Source: Hansfordia pulvinata
Lineage: Eukaryota; Ascomycota; Sordariomycetes; Xylariales
NCBI GenBank assembly: GCA_006538405.1
Contig: BJKQ01000007.1
Coordinates: forward strand, 992,001 to 1,056,000
Direction: 5' to 3'
DNA length: 64,000 nt
Below, piece by piece: positions 36,463-50,400 of this stretch. The notes below the pieces were generated by a model that saw only the letters and a program-made list of their open reading frames with translations, was not told the origin of the DNA and ran no database searches. The position numbers and the translations under genes are program-made. Numbering within the stretch: the first letter of the stretch is position 1; each line of letters starts with the position of its first letter.

Positions 36463-39140
36463 ATGGACGCCAGGGTAAGTGACATTTTGCGCTGTTGTTT
36501 TTATTTTTAATATTCTGGGGGTCAAGGGTTGCGGCTCTGGCGGTTCCCTGTGTGTTGTTTACCTACATAACCCACCCCCGTGTGTGGTTGCGCCTCGCAC
36601 CAAAAAAGTGGCCGTTGCGCCCCGGTTGCCCCGGGCCCACATGGCAAGGCAAGCTCGCTGTGGCGACCTACCCGTATACTCGGTGCTTTTGCTCTCAAGT
36701 TGCCTTGCCTTGCCCTGGTCTGGCTGGTCTCACAGACGCGGCACCTCTTTACATAGCCCTGACTTCCCTTCAACCTCACCTCGTCCATGTCTTCCCTTCC
36801 CACGTCGTCCCCCCTCACCCTCACCGCCCCCTCTCGTCGCGTCCTTCCGCAACCCGACGACCGTGCTTGACCCGGCTTGACTCGACGGCTTCCAGCTAAC
36901 CATGGCACCACCTTCCCTCCAGCCCTTTCGCCCTGCTCGCGCTGTCCCCAGCCTGGGCAACGAAAACATGCCGCCCACTGCCAACACCAAGCAGACCATC
37001 CACCAGCGCCACAAGTCGACGGGCAACCTGCTGAACATGCCGGCCAACGGCAGCCTCAAGGTCGCCGCCAAACGCACTGCCCTTGCCGACTTCAGCAACA
37101 CCGCCAAGGCTGCCTTCACGGCCGCCGACAAGTCTGCTGCCGGTGCCAAGAAGCTCGCTTCCTCCAGCATCTCCATGCTCAGGGACCACGCCAATAGCTC
37201 CAACCCTCTCAAGCACAACGACTCCCAACCCCTCCAGCAGCCGGCCCAGCGCCCTGCTTCCTCCCGGGCTGCCACCGCCACCTCTTCCTCATCCTTTGCT
37301 ACCCTCAAGCCCCTCGCCAACGAGCCCCCGAAACCCTCGCAGCACCACCAACAGCAGCAACAACGCGGTCCCGCCCGTAACAGAAACGTCATCTTCCGCG
37401 ACGCATCCCAGCCCGAGCAGGCTGCTCAGACCTTCAAACCCGAGAGCGTAGCTGCTCCTGCCCTGCATGCCCCGGTCGCCCGGTCCAGCGCGTCAAACTC
37501 GGAGCTCCCCATCGACCTCGTGCCCCGTCAGCCTCGTCACCACCAGAGCCAGCCCATCCTCAAGACCACCACACAGCCCATCCTCAAGCCCAAGCCTTCC
37601 AGAGCCAGCTTCCAAAAGCCCACCTTTGAGAACGTTCGCCCTCTGGATCTTTATCTGCCAGACGAAGACGTCACCGAAGCCCCGTATCTGGACGCTGTCG
37701 AGGAGCTGCCCAATGTCGGCCCTGTAACGGAGGAAGACGAGGCGTTCATTCCCTCTGTGACCCTCCCCAACGCGGTGGAATCGGGCAAAATTAGCAGTCA
37801 CCCCGAACCCAAGATGGTGGATTTCATTCCCACACACCAGGATATTCATGACCTCGCTCCTATTTACGACCAGCAGGAGCTGTCCGATTTCGACGAGGAA
37901 GACTACTTTGACGACCAGGGATACACCACGGCGCACTCGTACCGGTCCCGTGGCGACAACACCACCACTGGCGCCACCACCGTTGTTCTTCCCCCCAAGC
38001 TCACCAAGAAGGGCGAGGCCGAGATTGAAGCCGCTAGAGCTCACGTCGAGATGGGCCGTACTGAGGAGGAGATTGAGGAGGAAGCCTGGGATGTCAGCAT
38101 GGTCGCTGAGTACGGCGACGACATTTTCGCCTACATGAGGGAACTCGAGGTAAGCACCCAAGCCATCAGGCACCAGCTCTGCGATACTTGAAGCAAGCCT
38201 GGCTCAGTGTCTGGTTCGTTAATTACTGACGCGTCCCGTCCACAGGCCAGCATGCTGCCCAACGCCCACTACATGGACATCCAAACCGAGATTCAATGGT
38301 CCATGCGATCCGTCCTGATGGACTGGGTCATCCAGGTCCACACGCGATTTGGACTGCTGCCCGAGACCCTTTTCTTGACTGTCAACTACATCGACCGCTT
38401 CTTGTCCTGCAAGATCGTGTCGTTGGGCAAGCTGCAGCTGGTTGGCGCTACTGCCATTTTCGTCGCCGCCAAGTACGAGGAGATTAACTGCCCCTCTGTT
38501 ACTGAGATTGTCTACATGGTCGACGGGGGCTACAGCCCTGACGAGATTCTCAAGGCAGAGCGCTTCATGCTCAGCATGCTGAACTTTGAGCTCGGGTGGC
38601 CTGGCCCGATGAGCTTCCTCCGCCGCATCAGCAAGGCGGACGACTATGACCTCGAATCCCGCACTCTGTCCAAGTATCTCCTCGAGGTCACCATCATGGA
38701 TGAGCGGTTTGTTGCCAGCCCGCCCAGCTACATCGCAGCTGGCGCACACTGCTTGTCTCGCCTTCTTCTCAACAAGGGCGAATGGGTAAGCATCCTTGAC
38801 ATCTGCAGGATTTCGGCACTAGCTAACGTTGTATCAACAGACCCCTGCGCACACCTTCTACTCTGGTTACACCTATGCCCAGCTGAAGCCTCTCGTCAGC
38901 ATGATACTGGACTGCTGCCGCGACGCGCGCAAGCACCACGCCGCCGTCTTTGAGAAATACGCCGACAAGCGGTACAAGCGAGTCGCCGGCTACGTCGAGG
39001 ACCGCGTGCGCATGGGCTTCGCCTTGCCCTTCCAGCAGAGCCTCGGGTACCACACTCGTTATGAGTTCTCGCCCGAGCCGTCGTTGGTGGGCTTCTCCAC
39101 TTCGCAAGCAGTCCGGATGCCCATTCCCATAGAGGGCTAG
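36463..39140 (+). CDS. G2/mitotic B-type cyclin
   Basis: Activator of Cdk1 at entry to mitosis. Exons: 36463-36474 (ATG GAC GCC AGG, then a perfect GTAAGT donor), 36896-38149, 38246-38785 and 38841-39140. The frame stays open through the 421 bp first intron join (MDAR-LT-MAPPSLQPF), so translation can start at 36463 (701 residues) or at the good-context ATG 36902 (695 residues). Counting from 36902, a destruction box RTALADFSN sits at residues 58-66, followed by a long Pro/Gln-rich region. The cyclin box begins ASMLPNAHYMDIQTEIQWSM and continues RSVLMDWVIQVHTRFGLLPE, TVNYIDRFLS and AAKYEEINCPSVTEIVYMVD, with a cyclin C fold (ILKAERFMLSMLNFELGWPG). The long N-terminus favours the Clb3/4-like group over a short NimE type, but this is a judgement by length. 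Confidence 0.92.
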
Positions 39141-42100
39141 AAGCATCCTGCCACTGGGCTACATGCGAACCCGTGGACTAATGCATGTGCCCGGCACAGC
39201 ACCATCCTCGGGCATTTGCTGAACACTTGCTGGGCATACTGACCAGCTCCCTCGACCACCGCTGGCCGCCAACGTGGGCGAGCGAGCAATGTCGCGCCGT
39301 TCAAAAATAAGATGAGATGCCGATCGCACAGCAACCCTTGGCGACAGAAGAGCCGCCATCTGCGGCAGGGTCAAGACACCCACCCTTTACACTAATACTG
39401 CATCATCGATGCATCTAATGACTTGTTACGAACTGGACGAGGACATGACCCACACTCTTTTCACGATATTCTCTCGCCCTGGCTTGACAGCACAGGGCTT
39501 CTTTTCCCCGCAGGTGTTATGGCGTCATGCGACAATAGACTAGGGCACAGGAGGATGGCTCTCCGGCGATGAGGCGTTTGTGTGGCTTGTATGGCTGGGC
39601 TGTCTTGCTGGGCACGACGCAATGCTCAGAGCCAGCAGGGCAATGAGGACCAGACTATTAGTCTGGTCCTTGGCAAGAAACAAATGCAGCGATTTGCGCC
39701 AAGCAGGTGCTGCAGTGGTGACTGGCAGCTGTATGTGCTTAATCAATAGGTATGCAAGAGGAAACTGAATCTACAATTCGTTCGGCTTGCGCGGCCGCCG
39801 CTTGCAGATCACTTGATGCGACAAGAAGCTGTCGCACAATACATGAAGTTCTGATGAATCACGTTCATGTCTAATCGCTCATGACATGCCACAGTGATGC
39901 CCAAGATCTTCCGAGTCTGTCACCGGCAGTTCATGGCACATTGACGAAGCAAGTCGGGTACGTTCCACACCAAGGCTGTTAACATCACGCCAGGCGCACT
40001 GGGGGTCGCCCAGCTCAAACCGTCTTCTACTTACATGTGTTGAACATCATGATTGATATTGACGTATTGACCTTGGGTGTTGATGATCCGGATTACGGAT
40101 ATTGAACATGATGTGCATTTTATGTTGCGATGTGGGAGTATTCCAGTCGTACGAAGAGGTTGACTTTCCAGACAGCCCTGGCGCCGGAAATACCAAAACA
40201 GCTGCAGAGACGGCAGGTGCGACAGATGCAGGGGCAAACGTCCTGAGTACAACGTAATGCATGCCACCTGGAGTGCAAGTCGGTAGGTACCTATCTATCT
40301 ACCTACCTGCCACCTTATGTCATGTCCCGCCGGCCAGAGATTCGAGTCACCTTGGTTCTCGTCCGACATGGAAGTCTGACTGGACGAGCCGACGAAAATA
40401 TTTACACCCCTTCCCCCCACTCGACCAGCCATTTACATGAATAGACTGCGAGTTCGGCGCACGGGACACATAACCGTCATCGCAGCTCCAGTCCTTCTGG
40501 CCGCGAGCCGTCCACGCATCCAGCAGCCAGTGCCATGCCGCGGTCCTTCAGCCAGGTCTCACACAGACGCCTCCTTGCCTCTGCCCTCCAGTCCTCCTCC
40601 CGGCCGAACCCGCGCGCCATCCGGATCTAAGGCGAATCTCCCGCGACGGCGCCGGCCAATGCCTGACCCTTCAATTCCCAGCACGCACCACCCGCGCACC
40701 TGCGCCGCGGCGTCCCTCTACATTTCCGGGGCCGTAGCACGGCGTTTTAAGCGGCCACGTTGCCCGGCCAGTGTCTCAGAGCCACACTTCTTCAACAGGG
40801 AAAGCACCCACTGATGAGTTCTACGAGTATGGCGCGGCAGTGCCTCGTTGCCGACGGGACCGGGAGCAGACCGCCCGCGCATAATGGAAGACAACCATGG
40901 CTGGCCAGGAACGTTGAAGCTTGCGGGGCGGGCGTCGACGGGCGCTAGATGGTTGCGGCATAGCGGCCGCGAGTCACACCACTCGCGCCAGCGCAGAGTG
41001 GGTGCCGGCCAGCGAGTAATACAATGCTCGTTGTCGTTGCTGGGAGCCGCGAGAGCACCACAGCCTGCCTCGCTTTTCGTTCCTGGTGCGCCCGGACAGG
41101 AAGAATCACGGCGACTCTCAGAGACCGAGGAGGGGTTGTGCTATCCTCGACCCCGGGCTCCGGATGTCTGCCGACGACTTGGGCACGAAACAGCGCGGTG
41201 GGGCTGGTGTCGGCCTTGCCCACTGCTGCTGCGTCGAGGAGCCCAGTGCGTGCCCCCACGGCCAAGGTCCTGTGGTGCTGGCGCTGGCTACCGGGTCGGG
41301 CGGAATCCCCACCGCACAGGCGGTCGCGGCCGGCCAAGGACGCCCGAAAGAACCTCACGGGTTGTGTTGCCCGGCTTCGGCGCGAGGGTTGCTCACCTTG
41401 GGTGGCCCACTTATGGGCTCCTCTGGCGAGCCAACGAAGACGACCAGATCGGGGGCAAGCCGGGTCGGACACCGCGTGTGCCGTACTCCCTGCTTGACCA
41501 ACCTAGCTTGACCCTGCCCTCGCCACGCTCCCTGCTGGCCAGCCAGATACGCAAGTCACCCGGACTTGCATGCCGTGGGGGAAGTCAGGAAACAGTCGCA
41601 TGCTGTACGCGTACCTGTACCTACTCGTACACATGTGCCTCACCGAGCCCAGCAAGCGTGCCCTTGCAGGTAGGCCGCCAGGGACGGATCTTGCAGCAGG
41701 CGCGAGACGAGGCTCAGCTGACTCGAATGGCTGTTGTCGCATCACATGTGCAAGGCATACCTCAAGCAAAGCTCACAAAGACCGCCAGGCGTACCGATAC
41801 CTGCGGAGATGGGAGTGTGGGTGGTAACCAGCGACGTCGACAGGGCTACGAGTATTCCCGCTCTCACGGGCTTGCCGAAGCCGCCGCCGCAGGCTGACAT
41901 CTGATGAGATGGCTCTCGTACTGCGCGCAGACCATTACCAAATACATGGCCCTTCTTCGCAACCACCCCAGTCTGGTCGATTTTTGCTCCGTGAACCGCC
42001 ACGCGAGCACACGGACACTGGGGCGGTCCTGCAATCCCTTCCGCTCATCAGGGTTGATCAGGGTTATCGTAGACGGCCCTCTTTGTCTCTCTAAAATCCC

Positions 42101-43799
42101 GCCCCAGAAGCGGAGACGGTGGTCCGCAACCAGCCTCGAGGTGCTAACCAACACGGGACATCCGGCGAAAGGAACCCACGGGCACGCAGTCCCGTGCCGT
42201 CGTGCTTTTTTATTTTTATTTTTTATCTTTTTCTTCTTCTTCTGGCCGTACGGAGTACGCGTACTCGTACAGAGCGAAAGGAGTCGGTCACCTCATGCCG
42301 CTACCGCCACCGTTGGCACTTCTCACAAAACGAAGTTTGCCGCCGGCTGCGCTTCCCCAGGTGGTGGTCGCGCGAACCCCACGATCCGGGGGCCGGGAGA
42401 AGGGTTTGGCGTGGCCGCAAAGGCGTGCTTGAGGGACAGCGGCATCCCGGAGATGTGAAGTGGTGCCCCCCACCGTTTGTGAGAAACCCGAGCTTGCCGC
42501 CGATTCCCCGGCTTGCAGAGGGCCGGGGCATCCAGCTACCTTACGACCCGGCTACTCCGTACGAGTACCCGTACGGCCCAGCCCACTGCGAACCCAAACA
42601 GAGGCACGAGGTCAATCTCCCCCGTCTCTCCATTTTCCAAGCCCACTCATATCTCCACGGCGGCCAGCACGCACAGACACCGCGGGCCTAGGCTGGCCGA
42701 CCTGGAATGCCTGGGGAGGGAGGGAGGGAGGGGTGATCTGCGAGTAACCTGATGGAAAAGGATGGCCGTTGTTCGTCGGCTCGCTCCTATTGGAAAGCCT
42801 GACAAGTCGTGCCAGAGCATCTGTAGCGACTCTGCGAGTGCGCCGCTGGGAGAAGACATCAAAGTCATCAGCATGTAAGGCAAAATACCTCGAAATTTGA
42901 ACTGAGATCTGAGGTACGAGTACCTGCCCTATGCACGTCGCGGTACCTCAGAGCCGGCGAGAACAAACTCCGTGGCCCGGAAAATACGGGACGACAACGC
43001 GATGGGTGTAGCCACCTACCTACATGTAAGGTAGGTACATGTACCCTACCTGAGAGACCCCCCTTGACTCGACTCTGCCTGGGCGGCCGCCACGACGGGC
43101 TCCAGCCTTCAATGTTGGAAGGCAGCCCCGGTGGGGGGAGGCAATACTCGTCCATACATGTAGGTAGATACATGTACGTGTACACCTGTACAGTCCTGCG
43201 TGCTGGTGTACTCGAAAATGGAGCAGGTGCGCGTGAGTGCGTGCAATTCCGGGGCCCCAGCCACCCGCCACCGCGCTGGCGATCGGGTATGGAGGTGCCC
43301 AGTACTCGTACCGGCAGCCCAGGAGGTTCGGTGGGTGGCCCGGATCCATCCTGGGCGTTATGTACTCGCACTCGCACGTGGGTCAGGTACCGCTACCTCG
43401 CACCTTTGGATGGATGGACCTTGTGCTGCTGTGCTGCCTACCACCCTACCGCCCCTACTCGTACCTGCCCCGGCCGACTTCGCCCTCATTCACACCTCCC
43501 TGCCACCACCAACGCCCACGTCGTCGACTTGCACGAGCAAAACACCACAACACCAAGAGAAGAAACAGAGCCTGGCAAAGGGGAATTGGCCTTCTGCTCC
43601 CCACCTCTTCGTTCTTTTTTTGTTGTTTGTTTGCCTGGCTCGAGCGCGCGGTTCTGCTTGGTCCTGCCGCCGTTTTTTCCCTCTCTCTCTCTCGCCTCGC
43701 GATCCCCAATCTTTTTTTTTTTTTGGCTGTCCCTCTTTGTCGGCGCAAAAAGCCGCTCCTTCAACACCAGAGCTCCCCGTGTCCGCCCGCCCGCCCACC
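39141..43799. other. Intergenic, 4.7 kb
   Basis: Cyclin 3' UTR followed by AT-richer sequence to about 40.4 kb, then GC-rich sequence. A 349-codon open frame at 40848-41897 has opposing open frames and no recognisable motif, and it spans GTAC-type elements (near 41605-41635 and 41850). A TTTTT-rich/TTCTTC tract lies at 42205-42243, and GTAC-type elements cluster at 42248-42270, 42557-42577 and 43015-43050. The last 600 bases are C/T-rich leader for the carrier gene. Confidence 0.45.
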
Positions 43800-45999
43800 A
43801 TGGCTACGCCCACCGTCAAGGAGGCCGTCAAGGAGAGCCTCCTCGGCACTGAGGAGCCCCTCAACCTCAAGGCCTCCCACCGCGCCAACTTTGCCCAGAA
43901 CGCGAAAAAGGACGAGCAGACGGGCGAGCTGTTCATGGGCCCCGATGAGTTCATCGACGCCATTGCGCCCCCGCACGAGAACTACGCAAAGATCAAGCGC
44001 GACCAGTACGCCATTCTCTTCCGCGTGGCCGACCGCTCCGGCAAGGGCCGCATCTCCCTCAACGACTGGGCCGCTTTCGAGAACCTGCTCAGCAAGTCCG
44101 ATGCCGAGTACGAGATTGCCTTCCGCCTCTTCGACGTCGAGCGCACCGGCACCGTCAAGTTCGAGGACTTTGTCCAGCTGTACGAGGCCAACCGCGGCAA
44201 GGACAATGTCGGCTTCGACTGGTCCTCCCAGTGGGCCAAGCTCTACATTGGCGACAAGACGCACCGCCACGCCATGTCCTACCAGGAGTTCTCCCAGATG
44301 CTGCGCGGCCTCTCCGGCGAGCGCATCCGCCAGGCCTTCCTCAAGTTCGACAAGAACGGCGACGGCTACATTGAGCCCGAGGACTTTGCCCGCATCGTCA
44401 TGGAGACCTCCAAGCACAAGCTGTCCGACCACCTGCTCGACAACCTCACCACCTTGTGCAACATCTCCACCGGCTCCAAAATCTCCTACGCCAACGTCCG
44501 CGCCTTCGAGAACATGATTAAGGAGATGGATCTCGTCGAGCTCATCATCCGCAAGGCCTGCTCCAAGAGCTCCGACGGCAAGATCACCCGCACCGAGTTC
44601 CTCAACGAGGCCGCCCAGATCACCCGCTTCTCCTTCTTCACCCCCATGGAGGCCGACATCCTCTTCCACTTTGCCAGTCTCGACGAGCCTTCGGCCGCCT
44701 CAGCCTCGTCGACTTTGCCAAGGTCCTCGATCCTGTCTGGACCAACCGCGGCGTCAGCGAGCCCGCTGGCGGCTCCGGCGCTGGCGTGTCCACCGCCGCC
44801 GCCAAGTCCACCTCGGCCCTGCGCAACATCGCCGAGTCCGCCTACAACTTCGGCCTCGGCAGCATGGCCGGCGCCTTTGGCGCCTTCATGGTCTACCCCA
44901 TCGACCTGGTCAAGACTCGTCTCCAGAACCAGCGCGGCGCCGACCCGGGCCAGCAGCTCTACAAGAACTCGATAGACTGCTTCCGCAAGGTCGTGGCCAA
45001 GGAGGGCTTCCGCGGCCTGTACTCGGGCGTCGGGCCTCAGCTTGTCGGCGTCGCGCCGGAGAAGGCCATCAAGCTCACCGTCAACGACATGGTCCGTGGC
45101 TTCTTCACCGACAAGAACTCCCATCAGATCAAGGTTTGGCAGGAGTTTATCTCTGGCGGTACTGCCGGCGCATGCCAAGTCGTAAGTTAAATGATCCCTC
45201 GCCGCGCAACGGCCATTCCCACACCCCTGCTGCGAATCCCAGTGCTAACCCCACACCACCCCAGGTCTTCACGAACCCCCTCGAGATTGTCAAGATCCGT
45301 CTGCAGGTCCAGGGCGAGGTCGCCAAGGCCAGCGGTGCTGAGAAGCGCTCTGCCATGTGGATCATCAAGAACCTCGGTCTGACCGGCCTCTACAAGGGCG
45401 CGTCGGCCTGCCTGCTCCGCGACGTCCCCTTCTCCGCCATCTACTTCCCGTCCTACAGCCACCTGAAGAAGGACTTCTTCGGCGAGTCGCCCACCAAGAA
45501 GCTCGGCGTCGTCCAGCTCCTGACGGCCGGAGCCATTGCCGGCATGCCCGCCGCCTACCTGACGACGCCCTGCGACGTCATCAAGACGCGCCTCCAGGTC
45601 GAGGCCCGCAAGGGCGAGGCCAGCTACACGGGCCTGCGCCACTGCGCCACCACCATCATGAAGGAGGAGGGCTTCAAGGCCTTCTTCAAGGGCGGCCCCG
45701 CCCGCATCTTCCGCTCGTCGCCCCAGTTCGGCTTCACCCTCGCCGCCTACGAGGTCTTCCAGAGCCTGCTGCCCTTCCCGGGCAAGGGCGCGGGCGAGAC
45801 CATCTCGACCGGCGTCGCCGAGGTCGTGTCCAGCGTCCGCGAGAAGAAGGACCTCGCCTCCCCGCACACCCGCAGCCGCAACGCCCTCAAAATCATCCTC
45901 GACATTGACGAGGACTTTGGCCGCGTCCGCATGCCCGACCAGAGCGGCTGGAAGGCCATGCCCCGTCCCTTTGGCGGCAAAGGCGCCGCTTCCCAATAA
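43800..45999 (+). CDS. AGC1: Mitochondrial aspartate/glutamate carrier with EF-hands, one-base frame break
   Basis: Inner-membrane exchanger of aspartate for glutamate plus H+, part of the malate-aspartate shuttle, with a Ca2+-sensing N-terminal half. Exons 43800-45181 and 45265-45999 (donor GTAAGT, acceptor CCCCAG). EF-hand-like segments: [26 protein letters not shown], a canonical [13 protein letters not shown] at about residue 184, and [11 protein letters not shown]. The three carrier repeats have signatures [20 protein letters not shown] and [10 protein letters not shown]. Between [10 protein letters not shown] and [15 protein letters not shown] the frame shifts by one base at the GG of 44693-44694; as given, the first frame would run on to 44975 and lose the carrier domain. 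One extra G would give about 705 residues, normal for fungal AGC. Because both halves are highly conserved and otherwise intact, I favour an assembly error. Confidence 0.93.
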
Positions 46000-47411
46000 A
46001 ATCGGGGAGTAGAGGAGGGTATTTCCGCAACTGAAGAGAAAAGAGAAGACCAAGGGGGAGGGGGGGGAAGGTGACAAGAACGATAGACTTGCTCGCCCCC
46101 GCCGACTCCGGAAAGCCCCTGTCACCCATTTGCCAACCGAACCCAGAACATCCGAAGAACACAAAAAAAGACGGCCACGACGACTAGACCACTCATAAGA
46201 ACAGACCCAAGAAAGAGAAGAAAGGATTTGAAGAACCTATACATCAGTAGACCCTATCGATTCCGACTCACTCTCGATGGCTGCTAGATTTCCTGTTTTT
46301 TTCGATAAAATGGCTCTTTGTTTTCCCCTCTTGCTTTTGCTTCCCTCGGGCGAGGTCTAGGTCTCTCGCTCCCCTTCTTCAACCCGGACAGGCCTTTCCG
46401 TGGCGAGACGCGATACCGGGAGAACCATAATGAACGGGGGCCTACAACACACCACGACATGGAGCGAGGACTGTTCGAAAGGGATTTTGAACCCAGAGCT
46501 CGGGAGGTTGGATGCACAGGCAGCCTCGGGTGGGGTCAACGGGAGGATAGCCTCGTTTGAACATTTTCATTGGCAGAAGAGCGTGGAAAAGGCCATTCTT
46601 GGGCAGAGGCGCCTCGGTGTGAGAGTGGTGGACCGCCGAGGAGAAGAGGCGCGACGCGACGGCTTGGTTGGGAAGGGGGCAACGAGGCTGGGAAAGGGAG
46701 CACCAGGATGGGCCAGGCGATTGAAGGCTCAGTTGCGCAACGACCTGCATGACAACCGGCGTTAGGCAGAGAGATTTCTTGATTTATTCCACCTTGATTT
46801 TGGCTTGTTGATAATGCAGTCGAGGCTTTATTATGTCGAAAAACTTCTCTTTTGTTGGCTCCATAAAAAAGGCTTGCCAGTCGTGTTTGCTACGATCCAT
46901 CGGGCGCCGTTACACTCTTATGCGATTCCAGCTAATAAGTCATCATCCTCGCTAGCCATAGCCGTAGCCGTGGCTGCTCGCTATCGCCAGTCCCATGCCA
47001 CATTGACATCACAATGAACGTGATCAGTGTCATCGCCATGCCTGTCTCTCGGTGGCCCCACGCTGTCTGACTTACACGCCTTTTCCCTTCCGACCTCATA
47101 TCCCAGCTCCGGTGTCACACCCTCCATTCATGCATTGGCCCCACCTCGCCTTCGAGTGCATCATAAACTCCCTTGAAAAACGTATCACGATGTGGTTCGA
47201 AGGCCAAACCCCGGTGCCCTTCGTCGCCTGGTTACTGCGACGCGTTGTACAAGACCATTGCGCCCTCATTGTCCGTCCCGATGCCCATGGCATAAAGCCT
47301 GGTCTTCCAGCAGTCCTGCAGCCGCTGTAAGTCACTGTTCGCCGTGCTGTTCCATCTATCCCATCCGTCGTCGTCTTTCTGGAGGATGGCCTTGATAAGG
47401 TGGCTGGGTGT
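46000..47411. other. Intergenic
   Basis: Carrier 3' UTR side up to about 46.3 kb. The part nearest 47412 (47232-47411) is read-through frame of the F-box/ankyrin gene beyond its second TAG: it continues TPSHLIKAILQKDDDGWDRW to a TAA at 47232-47234. Nothing else is recognisable. Confidence 0.5.
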
Positions 47412-50400
47412 CTAGCCCGCCTCGTTGGGTAAGTTGAGAGACGCGCCGTTGTGGAGAAGAGTGCATATGTAGTCACGAGAGCGTTTGATCAGTTCGGCTA
47501 TTGGCCTGTGCCAATCCTCCATCCGGCCCAGGATATCCCTTCGCGCGGCGAAACCGGTCAGGACGCTGATGCGCATGAAGTTGCAGTCGACAGCGTTCAG
47601 CCTGAGCTATAGTCAGCATTATCTCAGCGGATCTTATCCAAAGGGTGAAAGAAAAGAGTTTTGGTTTGTCAGGTGAGGAGCACCGGCCGGCATTTCAACG
47701 TACAGCAGGTGCAAAGGGGTGTTGCCCGCTTCATCCCCCGCATTGACAATATCCGGATGTGCCAGCCAGTATTGCTCGATCCTTGGCTCTGTACAGATGC
47801 CCATTGATGACCCTCCTGGGTGCAATAGCAAGTATAGCCATGGCTCTGGCTCACCGTCGCTAGGCTGTCCAGTCGTGGTGGCGTATTCAATATCGCATTG
47901 GCAGTATCGGTCGGAAGATGTCAACAGCTTTGGTCGGCTTGACTCTCCAATTGGAGGCAGATGTTCTTGCTCGCGCCAGGACACTTCTCGTTGGTAAATC
48001 CGTTGCTTGCGCTGCGCCACCATCTCGTACTGCCTCCTGACGATCAAATCAAGGTACACATCAGCCCAAGACACCGGGCCTTCAATCTTGGGTTCGCTAC
48101 CGCAACGTTTCAAGCCTTCGTGTGGCTCGAAAATTTCGGAGGGTGTTCGATTAGGCCAAGGCCATGCCCACAAGACCATAATGTTGCACCAGGCGCCGTA
48201 CAATCGGTGCTCATTGACGCCTAAAAGTGACATGAGATGCCACAAGGTGCCCTCTGCCCGCTGACATATTTGCCAAACGTCGGTCTCTCTCCAACTCAAA
48301 GGTTGCTCTGTCCATCGAGGGCTCTTCATGAACTCGAGCACTAGTCTGCTTAGGTCGATATCCGCAATGTAGCTGCAGGGCCTTTTTCGCATGGTGCTCG
48401 TGATGGCTAACATGAAGACAGACCGGTTGCCAGCTTTGGTAGGTGCCAGAAGCCAAGGATCAGCACCGTATTCTAGCAGGATTCTCACAGGGTTGCTGAT
48501 GGTAGACTGAGGTAACAGAAGCATCTTTTTGGGTGAAGCGTGATGGGCCGCTTTCACCAATGGGCACCTTCTGGCATCGGCACTCTGGTCGGGATCTGCC
48601 CCGGCATTGAGTAGAAATTCCAAGTAGTAAAAACAGGACCGCTTCACAGCCAGTAATAGGCATGTCCGCCCATATCGATCCCGGTAATTCACATCGGCGC
48701 CGTTGGAGAGGAAGAGGCGGGTGCAGTCGACGACTCGCTTCTCATGGTCCTTGTAGACTTGGTTTGCCAAAGCCAGCAAGATTTCGCCTCGTCCGAAAAT
48801 GCTGCGAGCCCCCGGGATCGCTTGGCACATCCTTGCCAGGAATCTGTACTCTGCCTGATCATACCGGCGGTTGTCGTATTGGAATCGCTCGATGATATGA
48901 ATAACCACAGTTTCCCAGTCGTCCAAAGTCAGATTGCGGCTGGCCCATGCACCGAAAATACCGTTCCATTGGAAGGAGAATGCATTTTGGAAGTAATCCA
49001 AGATCATGAATGTGAGTAATGCGTCGCTTTCCTTCTTGACGGACATCGCAGGTGGGTTGTGCATAGAGTATAGACGTCTGCATTCTTCGTAGCCGTACTG
49101 CTCGATCAATGACGAGTCGAGTGGTGTGATGTTCCGGTCTCGATACCATTCAAGAAGCGCTTGGAAAGGCTCTTGGTCCGTCGTCGGAACGCAAGATTCG
49201 GAAAGAAGAAACTGCTGCATCGATTTGTGAATGGATTCCTGTTCCTCGCCAACCTGATGGCAGCCTGAAATGCAGTAATCGTAGATGGGCAGGGCACCAG
49301 AACTGGAAACATTCTGTGTATTGGCTCCAGCACGTAGCAAAGACTCAACTGTTCCGTGTGCTTGGAGTTTGGCGGCTGTGTTGAGGGCGGTCTCGCCCCT
49401 CATGTCTCTGACTTCCAAATCGATACCCAACTCCAGCACGTCTTGGACCATCTTGCGATGCTCGGACGTGTCAACGGCGTTGAAGCAGCATTGTTGGAGC
49501 AATGTCACTGCCGGGATGTTGGGGTCCTGGCTTGGTATTAAGAGATCTGCGCCCGACATCCTCAGCTTCTCGATCCAGTAGTACATTCTGTGCTGGCAGG
49601 CAAATTGTAGGAGGGTCATCCCATCAACCTTGGCATCGATATAGGCTCCAAGGGTAACGAGATAATCGAAAACTCGTTCGCACTGATATAAGAATGCGTA
49701 GCTCAGCGGTGTCTGGCCCATGTCATCTTCGACGTCGACGCTGGAATAAAGGGGCATTGCAGCGATACCGGGAGGAGCAGTCGTCACTGGCAGTGAAAGC
49801 AAGAGTCTGCATAGGTTTTGGGCGCCGTGCGCGGCGGCAAAGTGGAGTGCGCTGATGCGGTTGAAGGTGCCATCCTCCTTTGGAACCCGGGCCACGATCA
49901 AATCGGCGCCGTTATCAAGCAGGTGTCCAGCGAGGGCGGAGGCACCCAAGCAGATGGCCAGAGCAAGTGGTGTCTCAAATGCTAGACCATCTTTCAGTTG
50001 TTGTTCGGGGCGGGTTCTCTTTTCAGATCTCGATAAGAAGCCCCCGCGTTGGCAGATCGAGCATCTCGGGAACGCGGCACTTCGCGGGAACCCGCGGCAC
50101 CAGGCGTTGATGTCCGCGCCTCGAGAGAGAAGAATATCGATGCACTCGATGCCCTTCTCGAACTCTGCTTCGCCCTCGACAATGGCTGTCCCAAAGACTG
50201 CAGCATGAATAGGCCCAAAGAAGTCCACGTCGTCTCGAAAGCAAACAGGAAGCTGCCACTAGGAATGCTCTTGCATGTCGATGCTGATGATGTAGCCGTC
50301 ATGGGTGCCCGCGCCGAACCAGGCAATGTCAACGAAGCCAAACTCGTCCAGAACATCGAGGAGTGGCTCGGGTGGGTGAATCCATATGGGCAGCGAACGT

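Noticed and set aside
40848..41897. 349-codon frame in the cyclin-carrier gap
   Set aside because: No recognisable motif, a competing 175-codon frame lies opposite, and it spans GTAC-type repeat elements otherwise seen between genes.
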